Source: Molanna angustata
Lineage: Eukaryota; Arthropoda; Insecta; Trichoptera; Molannidae
Assembly (NCBI GenBank): GCA_963576475.1
Contig: OY754982.1
Coordinates: forward strand, 6,786,204-6,850,203
Direction: 5' to 3'
DNA length: 64,000 bases
Position 1 is the first letter of the stretch; each line of letters opens with the position of its first letter. Made by a program: the position numbers and the translations under genes. The notes beneath the pieces are model-generated. The model saw only the letters and a list, made by a program, of their open reading frames with translations. It was not told where the DNA came from and searched no databases. Shown piece by piece: positions 22,351 through 32,770 of this stretch.

Positions 22351-23435
22351 ATACTATGATATGTTATATCCTTTTTCTCGGTCCAGGCTATTTGTACTGC
22401 TTATACTTTATATTTATATATACTCTATATTTATATACATACGTAAATTTATACATCTCACACAATTCATTTAACTCTTATTTACATTTGCCATATACAA
22501 TGATTTCATCCAACTGTGTATTCCATAGACATTCCTATCTACGGGAAAACATGTTTAAATTACATTATTGCACTTACCCATATAATTATGTATTATGTAA
22601 TCACAATGAAACTCATTGTCAATCAAGAACACTGACAAAATATTCACTACTAATGCAATGCAATTTCACAATTTTCTCATATCAAATACTTATCACGACA
22701 TTACACAAACTCAATTATAAACCTACTAACATTTACGCACCTGTATTGCGCGCACGTTCGATTTTTTCGTTGTTATTATACGCACTTTATTCGAATTTTT
22801 CGTTGTCATACTCGCACTATGACATAATATCAAAAAATATTACTTATCCTAATGGATATAATACATCTACACTAAACTATTTTTATCATGCTCTGATTAA
22901 ACTTAAATTTAATGTACTCCACCTGCACTACTATGCATTAATCGCTATTCCAAAAATATTTTTAAACAAACAGAATTACACTATGTATCGCTGTATTCAA
23001 CCGCGTGCTTGCACAACAATACTAATTTCGTATCGAGGCATAGTATATGCACTAACTGTGTTACAAGTGCGAAAATTTAAATTTAAAGCAATATTATGTA
23101 CTTACAAAATCGTCGCACAGTTAAATACAATGTATCTTTTATCTTTTATCCAAGCAATACTACTGATATCTCTGTCATGGAACTATGGTATAAGATTACC
23201 TAATAATCTACCTATAATACTTGTAATTAAATGCAGTAAGATAATTCTAAGACTTAAGCCCACTAAATATTGTCATTGCGACAAGGTATATAACGCACTT
23301 ACTATAAAAAAAAAAAAACAATTGTTTTTCAATACATTCTCACTCGGTGTCACAAAACCACTTCAGAAATGGAGCGTTCAGTGCGGTATAGGTGCCTACA
23401 CGTCAACCAACATAACTGAACATAAAAATGGATAA
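22314..23435 (+). CDS. Unexplained 373-codon ORF between LINE ORF1 and ORF2
   Basis: Starts with ATG inside the end of ORF1 (overlap 37 nt) and ends TAA 8 nt into ORF2 (overlap at ATGGATAA), so it fills the whole inter-ORF gap in a third frame. In DNA about two-thirds A+T roughly one codon in 14 should be a stop, so a 373-codon run is very unlikely by chance. The protein would be Tyr-, Leu-, Ile- and Cys-rich with several hydrophobic stretches (for example LYCLYFIFIYTLYLYTY) and no family I recognise. Other frames here are closed. It may be a real accessory protein, a former part of ORF1, or a sequence kept stop-free for another reason. Confidence 0.45.
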   Translation: MSKKRIIFDKNVNTMICYILFLGPGYLYCLYFIFIYTLYLYTYVNLYISHNSFNSYLHLPYTMISSNCVFHRHSYLRENMFKLHYCTYPYNYVLCNHNETHCQSRTLTKYSLLMQCNFTIFSYQILITTLHKLNYKPTNIYAPVLRARSIFSLLLYALYSNFSLSYSHYDIISKNITYPNGYNTSTLNYFYHALIKLKFNVLHLHYYALIAIPKIFLNKQNYTMYRCIQPRACTTILISYRGIVYALTVLQVRKFKFKAILCTYKIVAQLNTMYLLSFIQAILLISLSWNYGIRLPNNLPIILVIKCSKIILRLKPTKYCHCDKVYNALTIKKKKQLFFNTFSLGVTKPLQKWSVQCGIGAYTSTNITEHKNG

Positions 23436-26304
23436 AACCCTAACAATATATTACCAAAATTGTAATGGTCTCAGAACCAAACTTCATGATACATACATGA
23501 ACATATTGAATAATAACTACGATATTTTTGTTCTCACAGAAACAGGATTGTGTCCAAATATTTATAACTCGGAATTATTTGATAATAGGTATATTGTACA
23601 CCGCAGAGACAGGGATAATCAGACAAGCAATAAAAAAGGATTTGGCGGCGTCCTCGTAGCAATACATAAAAATTACACGGCAGTCCGTATGTACGGGTGG
23701 GAAAGCAAATCTATCGAAGACATATTTATAACACTGAATACCTCTCCAGACAAGAACATTGGCGACAAAAAACTTATTATTGCGGCAACTTACATTCCCC
23801 CAAATACTCCGTTATCCACTTACGAATTACAATTTAATACATTATGTAATCTATACACACAACACACTAACATGAATATGCTCATACTTGGAGACTACAA
23901 TATTCCTAGCATAGATTGGACACATGACTCACCTACAAATAACATTATTAATATCAGAAATCCCGTCGCTGGAGCTCTAATTAATTTAATGTCTCTCATG
24001 AATCTTTCTCAACATAACAAAATACCTAACATAAATAATAAAACACTAGATCTAGTTATGTCTCATGACCGTTGCTCAGTTACTCAGTCCATCGATCCAA
24101 TCACCCACGAAGATCGACATCACCCAGCACTGAACATAATCTTATCCACACAAGCTCTAACTACATTGCCTACTCAAGACCTGAAAAAATTCGACTACAG
24201 AAATGGTAATTACGAAGCGATCAACGAACACATACTTTATACAAACTGGGAAAACATTTTTAGAGACATAAATGCCTCTACTGCCGTTGATTACTTCTAC
24301 GATATTATTTATACAATCATCAACGAATATGTACCGCTCAAGAAAACACGCAGCCTCAAATATCCCATTTGGTTCTCTCCTGCTCTAATCCATATCTCAA
24401 AAGAAAAATGTAAGTACTGGAAGAAATGGAAAATTTACGGAAACGAAGCAGACTTCAACTCCTATTCTTTACTTCGACGACGTTTCAAAAAATTACTAAA
24501 AGATCATCACCGAACATACATAGCTAACATTGAGAATAACTTGACTAGTAATCTTAAAAGTTTCTGGGCGTATACTAAATCCCTAAAAACTACATCAGGC
24601 TATCCTTCTACGATGACATACAAAGTAAAAACCTCCAGTCAGCCAAACGAAATAGCAAACATGTTCTCAGATTATTTTGAATCGGTATTTGAACCCGAAT
24701 TACCATCTGACCAAAACAACATCATTCCAGATAGTAATAATTCTGTCAATCTGTCATCTATCAGGATAAATCTAGGTGAACTTAGGGAAATTCTTATTTC
24801 CTTAGATATCAGTAAAGGTCCAGGCCCGGACAAAATTCCCCCATTCTTTCTTCAAAAAACTGCATACTCAATAAGTCACCCTTTAGCGCTGATATTCAAT
24901 CAGTGTTTATCAGAAGGGGTATTCCCCAATAAATGGAAAAAAGCTTTCATTACCCCTATTCACAAAGGCGGCAACACAAATGACATCGAAAATTATAGAC
25001 CTATATCAATACTGTCAGCAATACCTAAGGTTCTTGAAAAAATCGTTCATGGACAAATATTAGCAACCGTGAAAAGAAATATAGTAGATGAGCAACATGG
25101 TTTCATGCCTAACAAATCAACGACAACTAACTTGCTAGTATACTCAGAATATCTCTTCCAATCACTCGACGACAAAATTCAAATTGACTCAATTTATACA
25201 GACTTCAAGAAGGCCTTCGACAAAGTGGACCATAGTATATTAATGGAAAAATTATCAGATAATGGAATTAAAGGCAGCCTACTCAGGTGGACAAAATCAT
25301 ACATTACAAATAGGCATCAGGTAGTTGTTCTCAACGGCCATTCCTCCAATAAAGTAAAAATAACATCTGGAGTACCTCAAGGTTCAATCCTTGGCCCACT
25401 ACTCTTCACGATATTAATTAACGATATCAACTCATGTTTCATAAATAGTAATTTTTTAATATTTGCTGACGATTTAAAAATTTTCCTTAAAATTAAACAT
25501 GTACACGATTGCACAGCTCTCCAGGACGACCTAAATAGATTAAACGATTACTGTCAGCGAAATAAACTATATCTTAATTTAGCTAAATGCAAGACTATCA
25601 CATTTACAAAAAATAAAAATATTATCCAACATAATTACTACATCGACACTCATCCACTTGACAAAGTCAACAATATTCGGGATCTAGGAGTTGTGTTTGA
25701 TAGCAAACTTCATTTTGACATCCATGTGGAAAACATAATCAACAAAGCATATAAAATGATGGGTTTTGTGATGAGATTGACTAAAGAATTCAAAAAAACC
25801 AGCTCATATTTAATATTATATAATACGTTAATCCGCTCACAACTCGAATACTGCTCTCAAATATGGAATCCACATTACAACATATACGCCGAAAAAATTG
25901 AAACAATTCAGAAAAAATACCTCAAGACTATGCAATACAGAACACAGAATCCCCGACTACCATACACTGACCTACTTAATAATTACAATCTATGCACACT
26001 AAAAGAGAGACGTACCCTATTTGACATGACAACACTACACAAAATAATCAATAGCACGTTTGACTGTCCAGCACTCGTTAGCTCAATTAACATACATGCA
26101 CCACTCAGATGCCTAAGAAACAACTTGCTCTTCCTCCCGTCAACTTCAAACACAAATGCAGGATTTAGGAAACCAACCAACAGAATGTGCAATGAATACA
26201 ACAAAACCTTTCCAGACACACACATCTTCTCCAAATCATACACAGCATTCAAACACGAAATAAAACACATTCAAAAATCATCACCACAACACGCGATGAC
26301 ATAA
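23428..26304 (+). CDS. LINE ORF2: APE endonuclease and reverse transcriptase
   Basis: Intact 958-codon ORF2 that nicks the target and reverse-transcribes the element RNA there. APE-type endonuclease at about residues 1-240: YYQNCNGLRTK (8-18), LTETG (36-40), LILGDYNIPSIDW (about 153-165) and HEDRHHPALNI. RT follows: GPGPDKIPPFF, NYRPIS near 521, DFKKAFDKVDHS, SGVPQGSILGPLLF near 646, catalytic FADD near 679, then KTITFTKNKN and a thumb with LEYCSQIWNPHYN. The C-terminal tail has MCNEYNKTFPDTHIF. The ATG at 23,428 is the first in frame and overlaps the end of the middle ORF, suggesting reinitiation-type translation. Motif style is CR1/Jockey group; no frameshifts seen. Confidence 0.93.
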   Translation: MDKTLTIYYQNCNGLRTKLHDTYMNILNNNYDIFVLTETGLCPNIYNSELFDNRYIVHRRDRDNQTSNKKGFGGVLVAIHKNYTAVRMYGWESKSIEDIFITLNTSPDKNIGDKKLIIAATYIPPNTPLSTYELQFNTLCNLYTQHTNMNMLILGDYNIPSIDWTHDSPTNNIINIRNPVAGALINLMSLMNLSQHNKIPNINNKTLDLVMSHDRCSVTQSIDPITHEDRHHPALNIILSTQALTTLPTQDLKKFDYRNGNYEAINEHILYTNWENIFRDINASTAVDYFYDIIYTIINEYVPLKKTRSLKYPIWFSPALIHISKEKCKYWKKWKIYGNEADFNSYSLLRRRFKKLLKDHHRTYIANIENNLTSNLKSFWAYTKSLKTTSGYPSTMTYKVKTSSQPNEIANMFSDYFESVFEPELPSDQNNIIPDSNNSVNLSSIRINLGELREILISLDISKGPGPDKIPPFFLQKTAYSISHPLALIFNQCLSEGVFPNKWKKAFITPIHKGGNTNDIENYRPISILSAIPKVLEKIVHGQILATVKRNIVDEQHGFMPNKSTTTNLLVYSEYLFQSLDDKIQIDSIYTDFKKAFDKVDHSILMEKLSDNGIKGSLLRWTKSYITNRHQVVVLNGHSSNKVKITSGVPQGSILGPLLFTILINDINSCFINSNFLIFADDLKIFLKIKHVHDCTALQDDLNRLNDYCQRNKLYLNLAKCKTITFTKNKNIIQHNYYIDTHPLDKVNNIRDLGVVFDSKLHFDIHVENIINKAYKMMGFVMRLTKEFKKTSSYLILYNTLIRSQLEYCSQIWNPHYNIYAEKIETIQKKYLKTMQYRTQNPRLPYTDLLNNYNLCTLKERRTLFDMTTLHKIINSTFDCPALVSSINIHAPLRCLRNNLLFLPSTSNTNAGFRKPTNRMCNEYNKTFPDTHIFSKSYTAFKHEIKHIQKSSPQHAMT

Positions 26305-26762
26305 TAATACACATACTCTATTGAGATATTAATCATCTGTCATAACATACTACACCATCTCTTTTATTGAATTATGGCTCCTTAATTTTAATTTTATTTT
26401 ATGTATTTTTGTTTTTTTTCTTCTCTTTTTTATCATTATGTTAATGTATAACTCTTGTTTCTCTATTTCTCGCCTCAATATTTATTTCTCGCCTCAATAC
26501 TTATTTCTGTATAATTATTTTCTTATCTATTTCATTTCGTTTATGTTAATTTAAATTGATTTTTTTTTTTTCTTCTTTACTTGTTTTGTCTTTTATTATT
26601 ATTGTATTACTTTGTAAATTTTCACTTTCGTATGTTTATATTGTGAATACTGTAAGGTTGCAGATAAACTTTGAGTTCTATGTTACCATTAGTTATATGC
26701 ATATTTTCTGTAACTGTTTGTATTCCTAAATGAATAAATAAATAAATAAATAAATAAATAAA
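26305..26762 (+). other. LINE 3' untranslated region and (AAAT)n tail
   Basis: T-rich 3' region ending in repeated AAAT/AATA units from 26,731. I did not find the CAGG/CCTA stem-loop seen in other LINE 3' ends here. Confidence 0.7.
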
Positions 26763-26857
26763 TATATAAAATTATAAGCACAAAATAAAAGTACCTGAGT
26801 TTTTTACACGATTTCGGAATCTTACCAGTTTCTTGAAGAATTGTGTGTGTTTAGAGA

Positions 26858-26875
26858 CACGTTCGGTGGTCACCA
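26858..26875 (-). promoter_or_regulatory. Ty3 primer-binding site, tRNA-Trp-like
   Basis: The minus strand reads TGGTGACCACCGAACGTG, two bases downstream of the 5' LTR. It resembles the complement of the tRNA-Trp 3' end (TGGTGACCCCGACGTG) with two extra A residues. tRNA-Trp priming is usual for CsRn1-type elements. The extra bases suggest a mutated or variant site. Confidence 0.65.
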
Positions 26876-26877
26876 GT

Positions 26878-27534
26878 TTTGGGATTAAAGGTATTTGTAG
26901 TATGTAGAGCTTGCTAAAGTGCCAGAGTGGTCACTTGGTTAGAAGCGATTGCATACCAGCCGGAGCTGATATACACGCCTGTAATTGAGGTGGTAAGGTC
27001 GGTCAGTTGGACGTGTAGGTATTACCTGTTTGTCCGCCTTTAGCTACATACAACCCAAACGATATCTCACCCGCTTGGTTCGAACCTGGAGGCCGTCTGT
27101 TCGGAGAGTCCCGACAGCTGAGCCACAGATTGATCGACCAAGCAACTGCGATATCGTATACAATAGATTAAATATTATTATTAAATATTACTCAGGTAGA
27201 AATGGTTGACAGATTGAAAGATGTAACAGGAATTTGAACTTACTCTTTTATTGATCAAGTTGATGCTTACAATTGGTGCTTATTAATATTACTTGGTACA
27301 GAAAATGTTGAATTATTATTTAATGATTATAAATGTAAATTTGGAACGCGGACGATTTGAACGACGACGAGCGGTCGGGCAGCGTGATGCCTAGCCTCGA
27401 GATCTGGATAAGCGGAATGCCTGGGAGCTCTGTGTTACTCCTTATATAGGGGTCGCGCTGTGGATACGGCGCAGGGCAAGATGGCGCCTGCCGACGTAAC
27501 TCAGCTTCGCGGCGCAATCGGAGGTTGCGCCACA
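26878..27534 (-). repeat. 5' LTR of the Ty3 element, 657 bp
   Basis: Partner of 16,906-17,562. It adjoins AGAT at 27,535 and the LINE RT fragment. The TATA box is at 27,441-27,448 on the minus strand. Confidence 0.93.
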
Positions 27535-28094
27535 AGATCTAGGAGTTTGCTATCTTCAAAAAGCTGCGAAATTGAGAGTCTAATTGGTTTCTGGTAGATT
27601 TTTTTTACTAACATTTTTTGGTTAACTTCCAAAGGTGCAATATGATTATTTAATGCTCCACCCCAAGCCATCATACCATATGTTAAAATCGATTGCACTA
27701 AGCAGTAGTATGTCATTCTGACTAAATCTGTTTTGACAATACCAACCAATCTTTTGAAAACGTACACCAAGTATCGAATTCTTTTACATACATAATCTAT
27801 ATGCTTGTCCCACCTTAAATAAGAGTCAATAGTAATTCCTAAGTATTTCGTGGAGTTGACCGCTTTTACATCTGAGCATCTATAGCATGTGCTATCACAA
27901 CCAACTATCACATGTTTGACGTAGGGATTGCAATCGCTGGATCCTGCAACCAACAATCCAGCCGGCTCGCTCTGCGGATTCGCAATCAATTCATTTTCCA
28001 AATAATGGCGTACAAGTTTTATTTGAACATTAGGATTCCATGCAAAATTGTATAAAACCTTATGTGGCGGAGCATTTATAATGCCTAACAACAT
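27535..28094 (-). pseudogene. Split LINE RT, thumb part
   Basis: Minus-strand frame of a Jockey-group LINE RT downstream of the catalytic palm: STKYLGITIDSYLRWDKHID, then LVQSILTYGMMAWGGAL and KKIYQKPIRL, up to LLEDS-like LFEDSKLLDL at the Ty3 junction. It is 5'-truncated at about 28,095-28,102, where an LTR-like sequence begins. The C-terminal continuation is at 16,619-16,905. The frame runs on into the LTR for about 20 codons, which is artefactual. Confidence 0.85.
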
Positions 28095-28102
28095 TTACAA
28101 CG

Positions 28103-28306
28103 TGTGGCGGAACAATTACTAAGAAAACAGAATGTTCTAGAAAATGAGAGTCTATAAATACTGGGAAAACCAATGAAGACGGGCAGTGCCATTCTAGAAC
28201 TCTCACTCGACAGTTATCTCAATCTCATGTTATATTATGTATATAATGTATATTGTGAATAAAAGCTGTAAATAGATAATTATTGGTTTTCACTATCATA
28301 TCTACA
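28103..28306 (+). repeat. Possible small LTR, about 204 bp
   Basis: Begins TGTGGCGGAAC and ends TATCTACA, with TCTATAAATA and AATAAA spaced as promoter and poly(A) signals. It is followed by ACACCTGGTAT, which resembles the start of Copia primer-binding sites. There is no partner LTR and no clear target duplication. Solo or truncated Copia-type LTR is the best guess. Confidence 0.45.
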
Positions 28307-28881
28307 TTAACACCTGGTATTAAATTTATATGGAATATTTCAAAAATAATAATTAACATAATTATTATACTTACATAGAATCTTCATATTTTGTAAAAAA
28401 AATATATATTACGAGTATCCAAGGAAGCTATTTGGAGATTTACCAATATTGAAAAAGTCACTATGATGAGGAAATTTTTTGCTTAATGTACAAAAATATT
28501 AGTCAGAATAACAATTTTACACGACAAAATTCACAAAATAAAGACAATGGAAAAGAAATATATGACTTATTCATACTGACTTAAGTATGCTTGAATACAA
28601 CTTAGTTGTCTTATAATTATGAGAATATTATTCTTTATAAAAAAATAAAAATTGCTAGATATAGCGCGGATCCAGCAGTTATTAAGAAAATCCGCAAAAA
28701 TCCTGCTGGGTTGCAATCCCTAGTTTGATGATCTTTAAGGCTCTAAATAACTTGGCTCAACACTACATTCGAGAACTGTGCGAAAAGAATTTACCATCAG
28801 GAAGGCATCATGATATTACCTGGATCACAGAGTACCAACTTTTTGAAGTAATTGGAGAGACAGTAAAGTGAATATTACTTT
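28307..28881. other. No recognisable gene
   Basis: AT-rich. A short plus-strand frame at about 28,727-28,870 (ALNNLAQHYIRELCEK) did not match any family I know. Confidence 0.5.
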
Positions 28882-29329
28882 TGTGGGATCGAACCAGTTA
28901 ATCGGCTAAATATTACTGCGTGTTCTTTAACCATACACGACTGTAACTAACAATACAATAGGGTATAAAAATAAGCGAATAAATAATAACTCGGAATATA
29001 ATTAACTTACTGGGTTTATTCACAAATTTACTACACACACTACTGGCAAATTATAAATAATATTTAATTAACGTTAGATTATAAATGACTTCAGGAACGC
29101 GGCTGAGCCGTAACGAATTCCGGTAGAGCAAGTGAGCGATGCGGAGGGACGAATTTGAATGCCAATGGGTGGCCCGCCGCGTATCTTTATATTTGGCGTG
29201 ACGTCACCGATGTGCGCGCGCCGGTTTTTCTATTAGAGATGGGCCCTGCCATACTTTGATCGAATTTCAACTGCTTTCTACAAAGTTGCCCATATATCTC
29301 GGGTCAATTAGGGTCTGAAATTCCCCACA
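28882..29329 (-). repeat. Solo LTR-like element, about 448 bp
   Basis: Starts TGTGGGATCG and ends TTCCCCACA on the plus strand, giving TGTGGG/CCCACA inverted ends. On the minus strand a TATAAAGATA box is followed downstream by AATAAA. GC is higher than in the neighbours, with TGACGTCA near 29,201. I found no second copy and no obvious target duplication, so it may be a solo or rearranged LTR. Confidence 0.6.
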
Positions 29330-30067
29330 GCACGGGTGTTTTACAATACAGTCTTTCTTGGCATTGCATGTTATGTTTCGGGTTGTTGGTCACAATCTTG
29401 TAGTCTTCAATACATTCGCAGTAAATTGCTCTCTGGCCAAAGGTTCGCACTCTTGGCCCTATCCAAAGCTTATAGAACATGTGCGACGGATTCTCTCCCT
29501 ATTCTTACGGGACTGGCTCCGTTGGACTTGGAAACTCAGAGGCGTGGCGCTTCTTACCATTTGATGAAACGACAGTCTTCTAAAATTGGTGAGATTCGGC
29601 TTCATCCCCCCGAAAGCCCTATTTCCCCCAGAAGCATTAACCGCATCACCATGGAAGCCCTGCTGAACTCTTGGCAGGCTCGATGGAGCTCGTGCCCCGT
29701 GGGACGAACAACATTCTTGATTTTCCCTGATGTGAGGACTAGACTTCGTCAATCTTGGGCCGTCCCAGATTTCTGGACATCTCAGTTTATTACAGGACAC
29801 GGCAGCTTTAATAGCTACCTTCATAGATTCCGCCTTGTAAACTCGTCCTCATGTCAGTTATGCCATCACCCTGACCAAACTTCAGAGCACATTCTCTGGG
29901 AATGCTCTCACCCAAATGTGTCCTACAACAGAACGGAGCTCCTCGCTGCAGTCCGTGGACCTCTTCAAGGTCCCATTGGGCATGCGGATTTAGTGGTCTC
30001 TAAGAAGAACTTTACAGCCTTCAAATTGTTTTGCCATGGCTATAGTGCCCTTCTATCTGCTGAATAA
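29330..30067 (+). pseudogene. R1-type LINE RT, C-terminal part
   Basis: Open frame of about 245 codons covering the RT thumb and C-terminal domain of an R1-clade LINE. Visible: LLSGQRFALLALSKAYRTCATDSLPILTGLAPLDLE (here cited in parts), the WQARW segment, and a terminal Cys/His motif CQLCHHPDQTSEHILWEC. The catalytic RT palm and endonuclease are missing because the copy is cut off at the LTR boundary. The frame itself has no stop before TAA at 30,065. GC content is higher than in the surroundings. Clade assignment is from motif memory only. Confidence 0.8.
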
Positions 30068-31260
30068 AAAAAATGAAATTCCAGAGTGTCCTTGGTCAAC
30101 TCTCTAATGCCCAGTTTTACAGTCACAGGCTTGAAGTACTCTCGCGACAATCCATGTCTGTGAATATTATCTTCACCGACGTTGATTGCTATTTTTTGCA
30201 CAGTTGTGCCGAGACCACGAGTCCAGAGGAGCTTCTAGAGCTACTCTTCGTGCCATGCATTCTTTGTCATTCTTACTAGCGTTCTGTGAAGGGGCCGTTT
30301 CAGTCCCCATATGCGGAGCGGGTGGAGGTGGGCGTAGCTAGATCGAATTTCCGCTGTAAACCGGTCTTCAAATTGAAATAAATTACACGCTAAGAGCATG
30401 GATCCTTTCAGTAAATTATTTAAGACTACATTGCACGTCTTATTATTTGTTTTCAGTCTTGGGGATTGGTTGTCAGCAAAGTGACAACCAATCTTCAGTG
30501 AAGCTCGATCTTCAGTGACACTCTTCAACTCTGTATATGAGGTACACTTAATTTTCCAGATACTCCTGGAGGAGATTTCCCAACCGACATTAAATCTGTT
30601 TCTCACTTGGAGTGATCTTGTGACGTGTCTCTTTCACTCAACGTTTTCCAAAATTAACTTAATAATGGAGTTTGTGGAGAGTTTCTGTCAACAGTCAAGC
30701 GATGCAAAGATGCATGCTTAGGCTACATATTTCGTAGCGATAAACATGCACTTCTTCAACTGTAGTCGAGGGAAGGATGGAGCTTGAATTAATATTTGAC
30801 AGAGTACATGTTAGTTGCCCGAGAAGTACCTAATACCATAATACAAGATCAGCGCAGAAAGAATAATGTTAGTGTAAGAGCCACATTCAAGGGACCAAAG
30901 AGCCATGTGACTCGTAAGGTGCCGTTTGAAGACAACTGGATTAGTTTATTAGTTCAGAAAACCGACAGGGGATGATATTTAGCTAGAATCAAATGTATAT
31001 GCATTATCTATACCTACTTGTTTGCTATTGCTCCAAGCAATTTGTGAGAGAGGTCGGCTTAACTAATACGAAATTGGGAAATTATACAAACTGATATATA
31101 CAACAATAAGACTTTATTAGATACGTGATAGATGGATATCATTCATAATGCGATTGAAGAGCCGATGTTGTAGTTAAAGTATGACACGGTGGGAAACGCA
31201 TGAAAGTGGAATAATATGACAATATAAGTTTATTAAGTTTAAATTCAAATCGTAAAAACT
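30068..31260. other. No clear gene; probable LINE 3' region at left
   Basis: 30,068-30,300 may be the R1-type 3' region. A perfect hairpin ATTGGTTGTCA/TGACAACCAAT lies near 30,473-30,498. Otherwise unremarkable. Confidence 0.5.
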
Positions 31261-31261
31261 T

Positions 31262-31740
31262 TCTTATAATTGAAGATTATCAACAAGTATCATGCTGAGA
31301 TATGTACTTACTATATCTTCTTCTTTTAAGCCCCTTTCACTCCACTGCTGGATATAGGCCTCTTCCTGGGTTTTACATTTCTCTCTATCCTGGGCACTCT
31401 GCTTCCACCCATGTCCCACCAGTTCGACAATATCGACAGTCCATCTCCTCTGTGATCTCCCTACACTTCTTCTATTATGATAGGGTCTCCAATTCAGAAT
31501 TCTGGGGGTCCATCTATTTTCTCTCTATCTTGCCACATGACCTGCCCATTGCCATTTTAGCCTTCCCACTCTTTCTGCAATGTCTATTATAGACTAAAGT
31601 AATCATTCGAATCTTTTCAAATTTTGCAAATTTGTTTATCTAATAATAATAGATTTTGAAGGATATCTGATGAGTGCTTCTCTATATTTTTTTGACTGTC
31701 GAATATTTTAAAGTGACCCCAAGCTCAGGATACTTAAAAA
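31262..31740 (+). repeat. Dispersed repeat interrupted by RTE relic
   Basis: 31,262-31,308 and 31,595-31,740 match, in inverted orientation, 46,735-46,935 and 45,672-45,757. The RTE relic at 31,312-31,595 sits between the two parts here, while different sequences interrupt the other copy. Confidence 0.65.
31312..31595 (-). pseudogene. RTE-type LINE RT C-terminal relic
   Basis: The minus strand reads IAERVGRLKWQWAGHVAR, a stop, then RRSVGRSQRRWTVDIVELVG and EEAYIQQWSERG. This is the conserved tail of RTE-clade RT proteins, including the WAGHVAR and GRPxxRW-type motifs. At least one in-frame stop is present and everything upstream is missing. Confidence 0.8.
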
Positions 31741-31832
31741 TTGATATTTTTATTTTAAAATTGCTAAAGAAGCACATCACTTTCATAAAATGGCATTGAA
31801 GAATTATAAAGTCTTTATAATTATAATTTATA

Positions 31833-32238
31833 TCAGAATTCTAAACAGAGAATTGATAGAATTCAAAATAGATTTTGTAAATACATAATGTATAAATCAT
31901 ATGGAAGCCTAAACTCTATTTATGATGTGCAAAATCATCTAAAAATTCCACCACTGGAAATAAGAAGAACAATCAACGACGCAATTTTTTTATATAAAAT
32001 CTTAAACAATATGATAGACTGTTGTTATCTACTAGAAATTATAAATATTCATGTTCCCCCCCGAAATACCAGAACCAATAATACGTTCGAAATCAATAAG
32101 TGTAACACTAATATTAGAAAAAATAACTTCATTGAAAGATCATGCTTTAATTTTAATAATAAATTCAATGACGTTGATATATTTAATATCTCGCTCAAAA
32201 ATTTCACCAACATCCTACGAAATAAAAATACGTTCTAA
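31833..32238 (+). pseudogene. Jockey-group LINE RT C-terminal relic
   Basis: Frame from about 31,833 reads RIDRIQNRFCKYIMYKSYGS, then LEIRRTINDAIFLYKILNN and VPPRNTRTNNTFEI before the stop at 32,238. It corresponds to the region after the palm in Jockey-group RTs (compare IEKIQNRFLKYLDFR and ENRRNISDAVF in the pseudogene at 1,651). 5'-truncated. Confidence 0.75.
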
Positions 32239-32770
32239 TTATTACTTCACATTCATATTATACAATAATATAAATTTTATTTTTATTTTAATACAACATA
32301 TAAAATTTATAAAAATGTACATAGACCTCCCACACCGTTACATGATTTTGTCTGTGTTTCCTACAATGGTTTGTGGTGTAAAACTTCGGTGCATACTACT
32401 TGTAACAATATTATTACCTACATAGCATTAAATGTATACTGTATACCTATTATACTGACTAGTGAACACAATACTGACTGGTCGGTCAGTATTAGCTCGT
32501 TTTTTTTTGTTGCGGATGCGGATGGCTAAATGGTTAATATACCTACCAACTCTTACCAACTCTTTTCTTTTTTATCTTTTATATATTTTAATATACCTGT
32601 GTTAAAAAAAATATTTTTGCAATTGTTAAATAATTTATGTACTTAGTTTAAACTATTTAAAAGAACTTTTAATAGGTTTATATCCTGTTAATATAATTAT
32701 ACCTATTTTAAATTCATATTGTAAACTGTTGGTTCTTTAAAATCAATAAAATAAAAAATAAAAATAAAAT
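32239..32770 (+). other. LINE 3' region with A-rich tail
   Basis: AT-rich region after the Jockey-group relic, ending in an AATAAAATAAAAAATAAAAA-like tail at about 32,735-32,770. Confidence 0.6.

Larger units (their letters stand above)
21767..26762 (+). mobile_element. CR1/Jockey-group LINE, nearly full length
   Basis: Plus-strand LINE inserted into the 5' internal region of the Ty3 element. It has ORF1 (5'-truncated), an unexplained middle ORF, intact ORF2, a 3' untranslated region and an (AAAT)n tail at 26,731-26,762. The Ty3 primer-binding site and 5' LTR lie just to the right. Open ORF2 implies a recent insertion. Exact target duplication not resolved because both edges are AT-rich. Confidence 0.87.

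Noticed and set aside
27501..27534. RT C-terminus reading VAQPPIAPRS
   Set aside because: This is the LINE frame running into the LTR; the true continuation is at 16,905.
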